Positions 63,591 to 64,000 of a DNA stretch of 64,000 nt are shown piece after piece. Made by a program: the position numbers and the translations under genes. This DNA comes from an unicellular cyanobacterium SU2 (GTDB lineage: Bacteria > Cyanobacteriota > Cyanobacteriia > Cyanobacteriales > Microcystaceae). Where the stretch lies: the NCBI GenBank assembly GCA_002110465.1, contig NEED01000009.1:1-64000 (forward strand). The letters run 5' to 3'. Positions within the stretch are counted from its first letter, which is position 1; the number at the start of each line of letters is the position of its first letter. Below the pieces are notes generated by a model. That model worked only from the letters and a program-made list of their open reading frames with translations. It did no database searches and was not told the DNA's origin.

Positions 63591-64000
63591 TGAAGCTATA
63601 ATTCGCTATCGAATGGATGATCAAGGATTGATATTGTTTGACTTCTTCGGTGAAATATGCCGATTGAGTGAAGTCAACATTTGCCTATATATTAAGCGTA
63701 CTATGCCGTTGCTTACCTACGAAAATACAGCAGAATTTTCAACTGGTAAACAGAATACCTCAAGTGAAGTATTCTTTTGTTGGTCAGATGGGCCAACGAC
63801 AAAGACTATTATATCGTTCTTCGTAGGAACTACCATTGTCTGAAACATCGAAGTTAATTTGCCCTATAGAGTAGTAATTATTACTCATTTTCCTATTGAG
63901 GCAGCATTTACATATCTCAATCAAAGACGAAGAGTTAGGAACTCCTACCTGATAAGATCGAAGAGAAATCTTAAAAAAAACTTAAAAGTTATATGACTCC
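63591..64000. other. Upstream region of petB, no gene assigned
   Basis: About 410 bp up to the window end. It should contain the petB promoter on the minus strand. A forward open frame overlapping the petB start (63559-63843) has no family look and is taken as chance. No other feature was seen. Confidence 0.4.

Noticed and set aside
63559-63843. Forward ORF of 94 codons overlapping the petB start
   Set aside because: It reads through the 5' end of petB on the opposite strand, has no family look and no ribosome site.

Overview
The window is chromosomal DNA of a unicellular cyanobacterium, most likely of the Cyanothece/Rippkaea/Crocosphaera kind. The evidence is the petB-petD cytochrome b6-f operon, a tandem pair of PspA/Vipp1 genes, the clpR-clpP pair, split orange-carotenoid-protein genes, a SigF-type sigma factor, several short cyanobacterium-specific genes, an AT-rich base composition, and dozens of copies of the HIP1 octamer GCGATCGC. 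No identity was checked against a database; all calls rest on motifs and remembered families.

Layout. 1-3.2 kb is an accessory strip: the 5' end of an IS701-type transposase facing out of the window, a decapitated DUF29 gene, smpB, an MntA/HepT-type toxin-antitoxin pair and a NurA nuclease. 3.2-6.4 kb holds envelope and unknown genes, including an M23 peptidase. 6.8-10.4 kb is one large NACHT-HEAT repeat protein. 10.5-15.7 kb has a low-molecular-weight phosphatase, an SGNH protein, an IS630/FG-GAP junk mosaic, and a helical carotenoid protein gene followed by its C-terminal-domain homolog. 15.9-22.0 kb is housekeeping: Xaa-Pro aminopeptidase, orphan HicB, an aminotransferase, thioredoxin, Vipp1 and PspA.

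22.0-25.5 kb looks imported or rearranged. It has a cobalamin riboswitch, tiny ORFs, an unknown membrane protein, hairpin repeats, a 3'-truncated MPBQ-methyltransferase-like gene and broken ORFs. 25.5-38.7 kb returns to core genes: an MscS channel, an ABC exporter, TrmJ, a class-A-beta-lactamase-fold protein, a CNNM/CorC protein, a zinc dehydrogenase, sigF and glgP. 39.0-43.2 kb has a translationally coupled solute-binding lipoprotein and MscS channel, a Uma2 protein and a HigB/HigA pair. 43.5-58.2 kb carries DUF3352, rhodanese, hrcA, def, clpR-clpP, a sugar aminotransferase, YdcF, a phytol-kinase-like gene, ygfZ, the pyruvate dehydrogenase E2 and dtd. 58.3-61.1 kb has a TonB-like protein with eight 75-bp repeats and an alpha/beta hydrolase. 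61.2-62.1 kb has tRNA-Ala(GGC), two small inverted-repeat elements and tRNA-Pro(GGG). The window closes with petD and petB.

The items I consider most worth following are the solute-binding-protein/MscS pair, the NACHT-HEAT protein, the riboswitch island at 22.4-25.4 kb, the HCP/CTDH pair and the small mobile elements near 61.5 kb. No CRISPR array, rRNA or prophage was seen.
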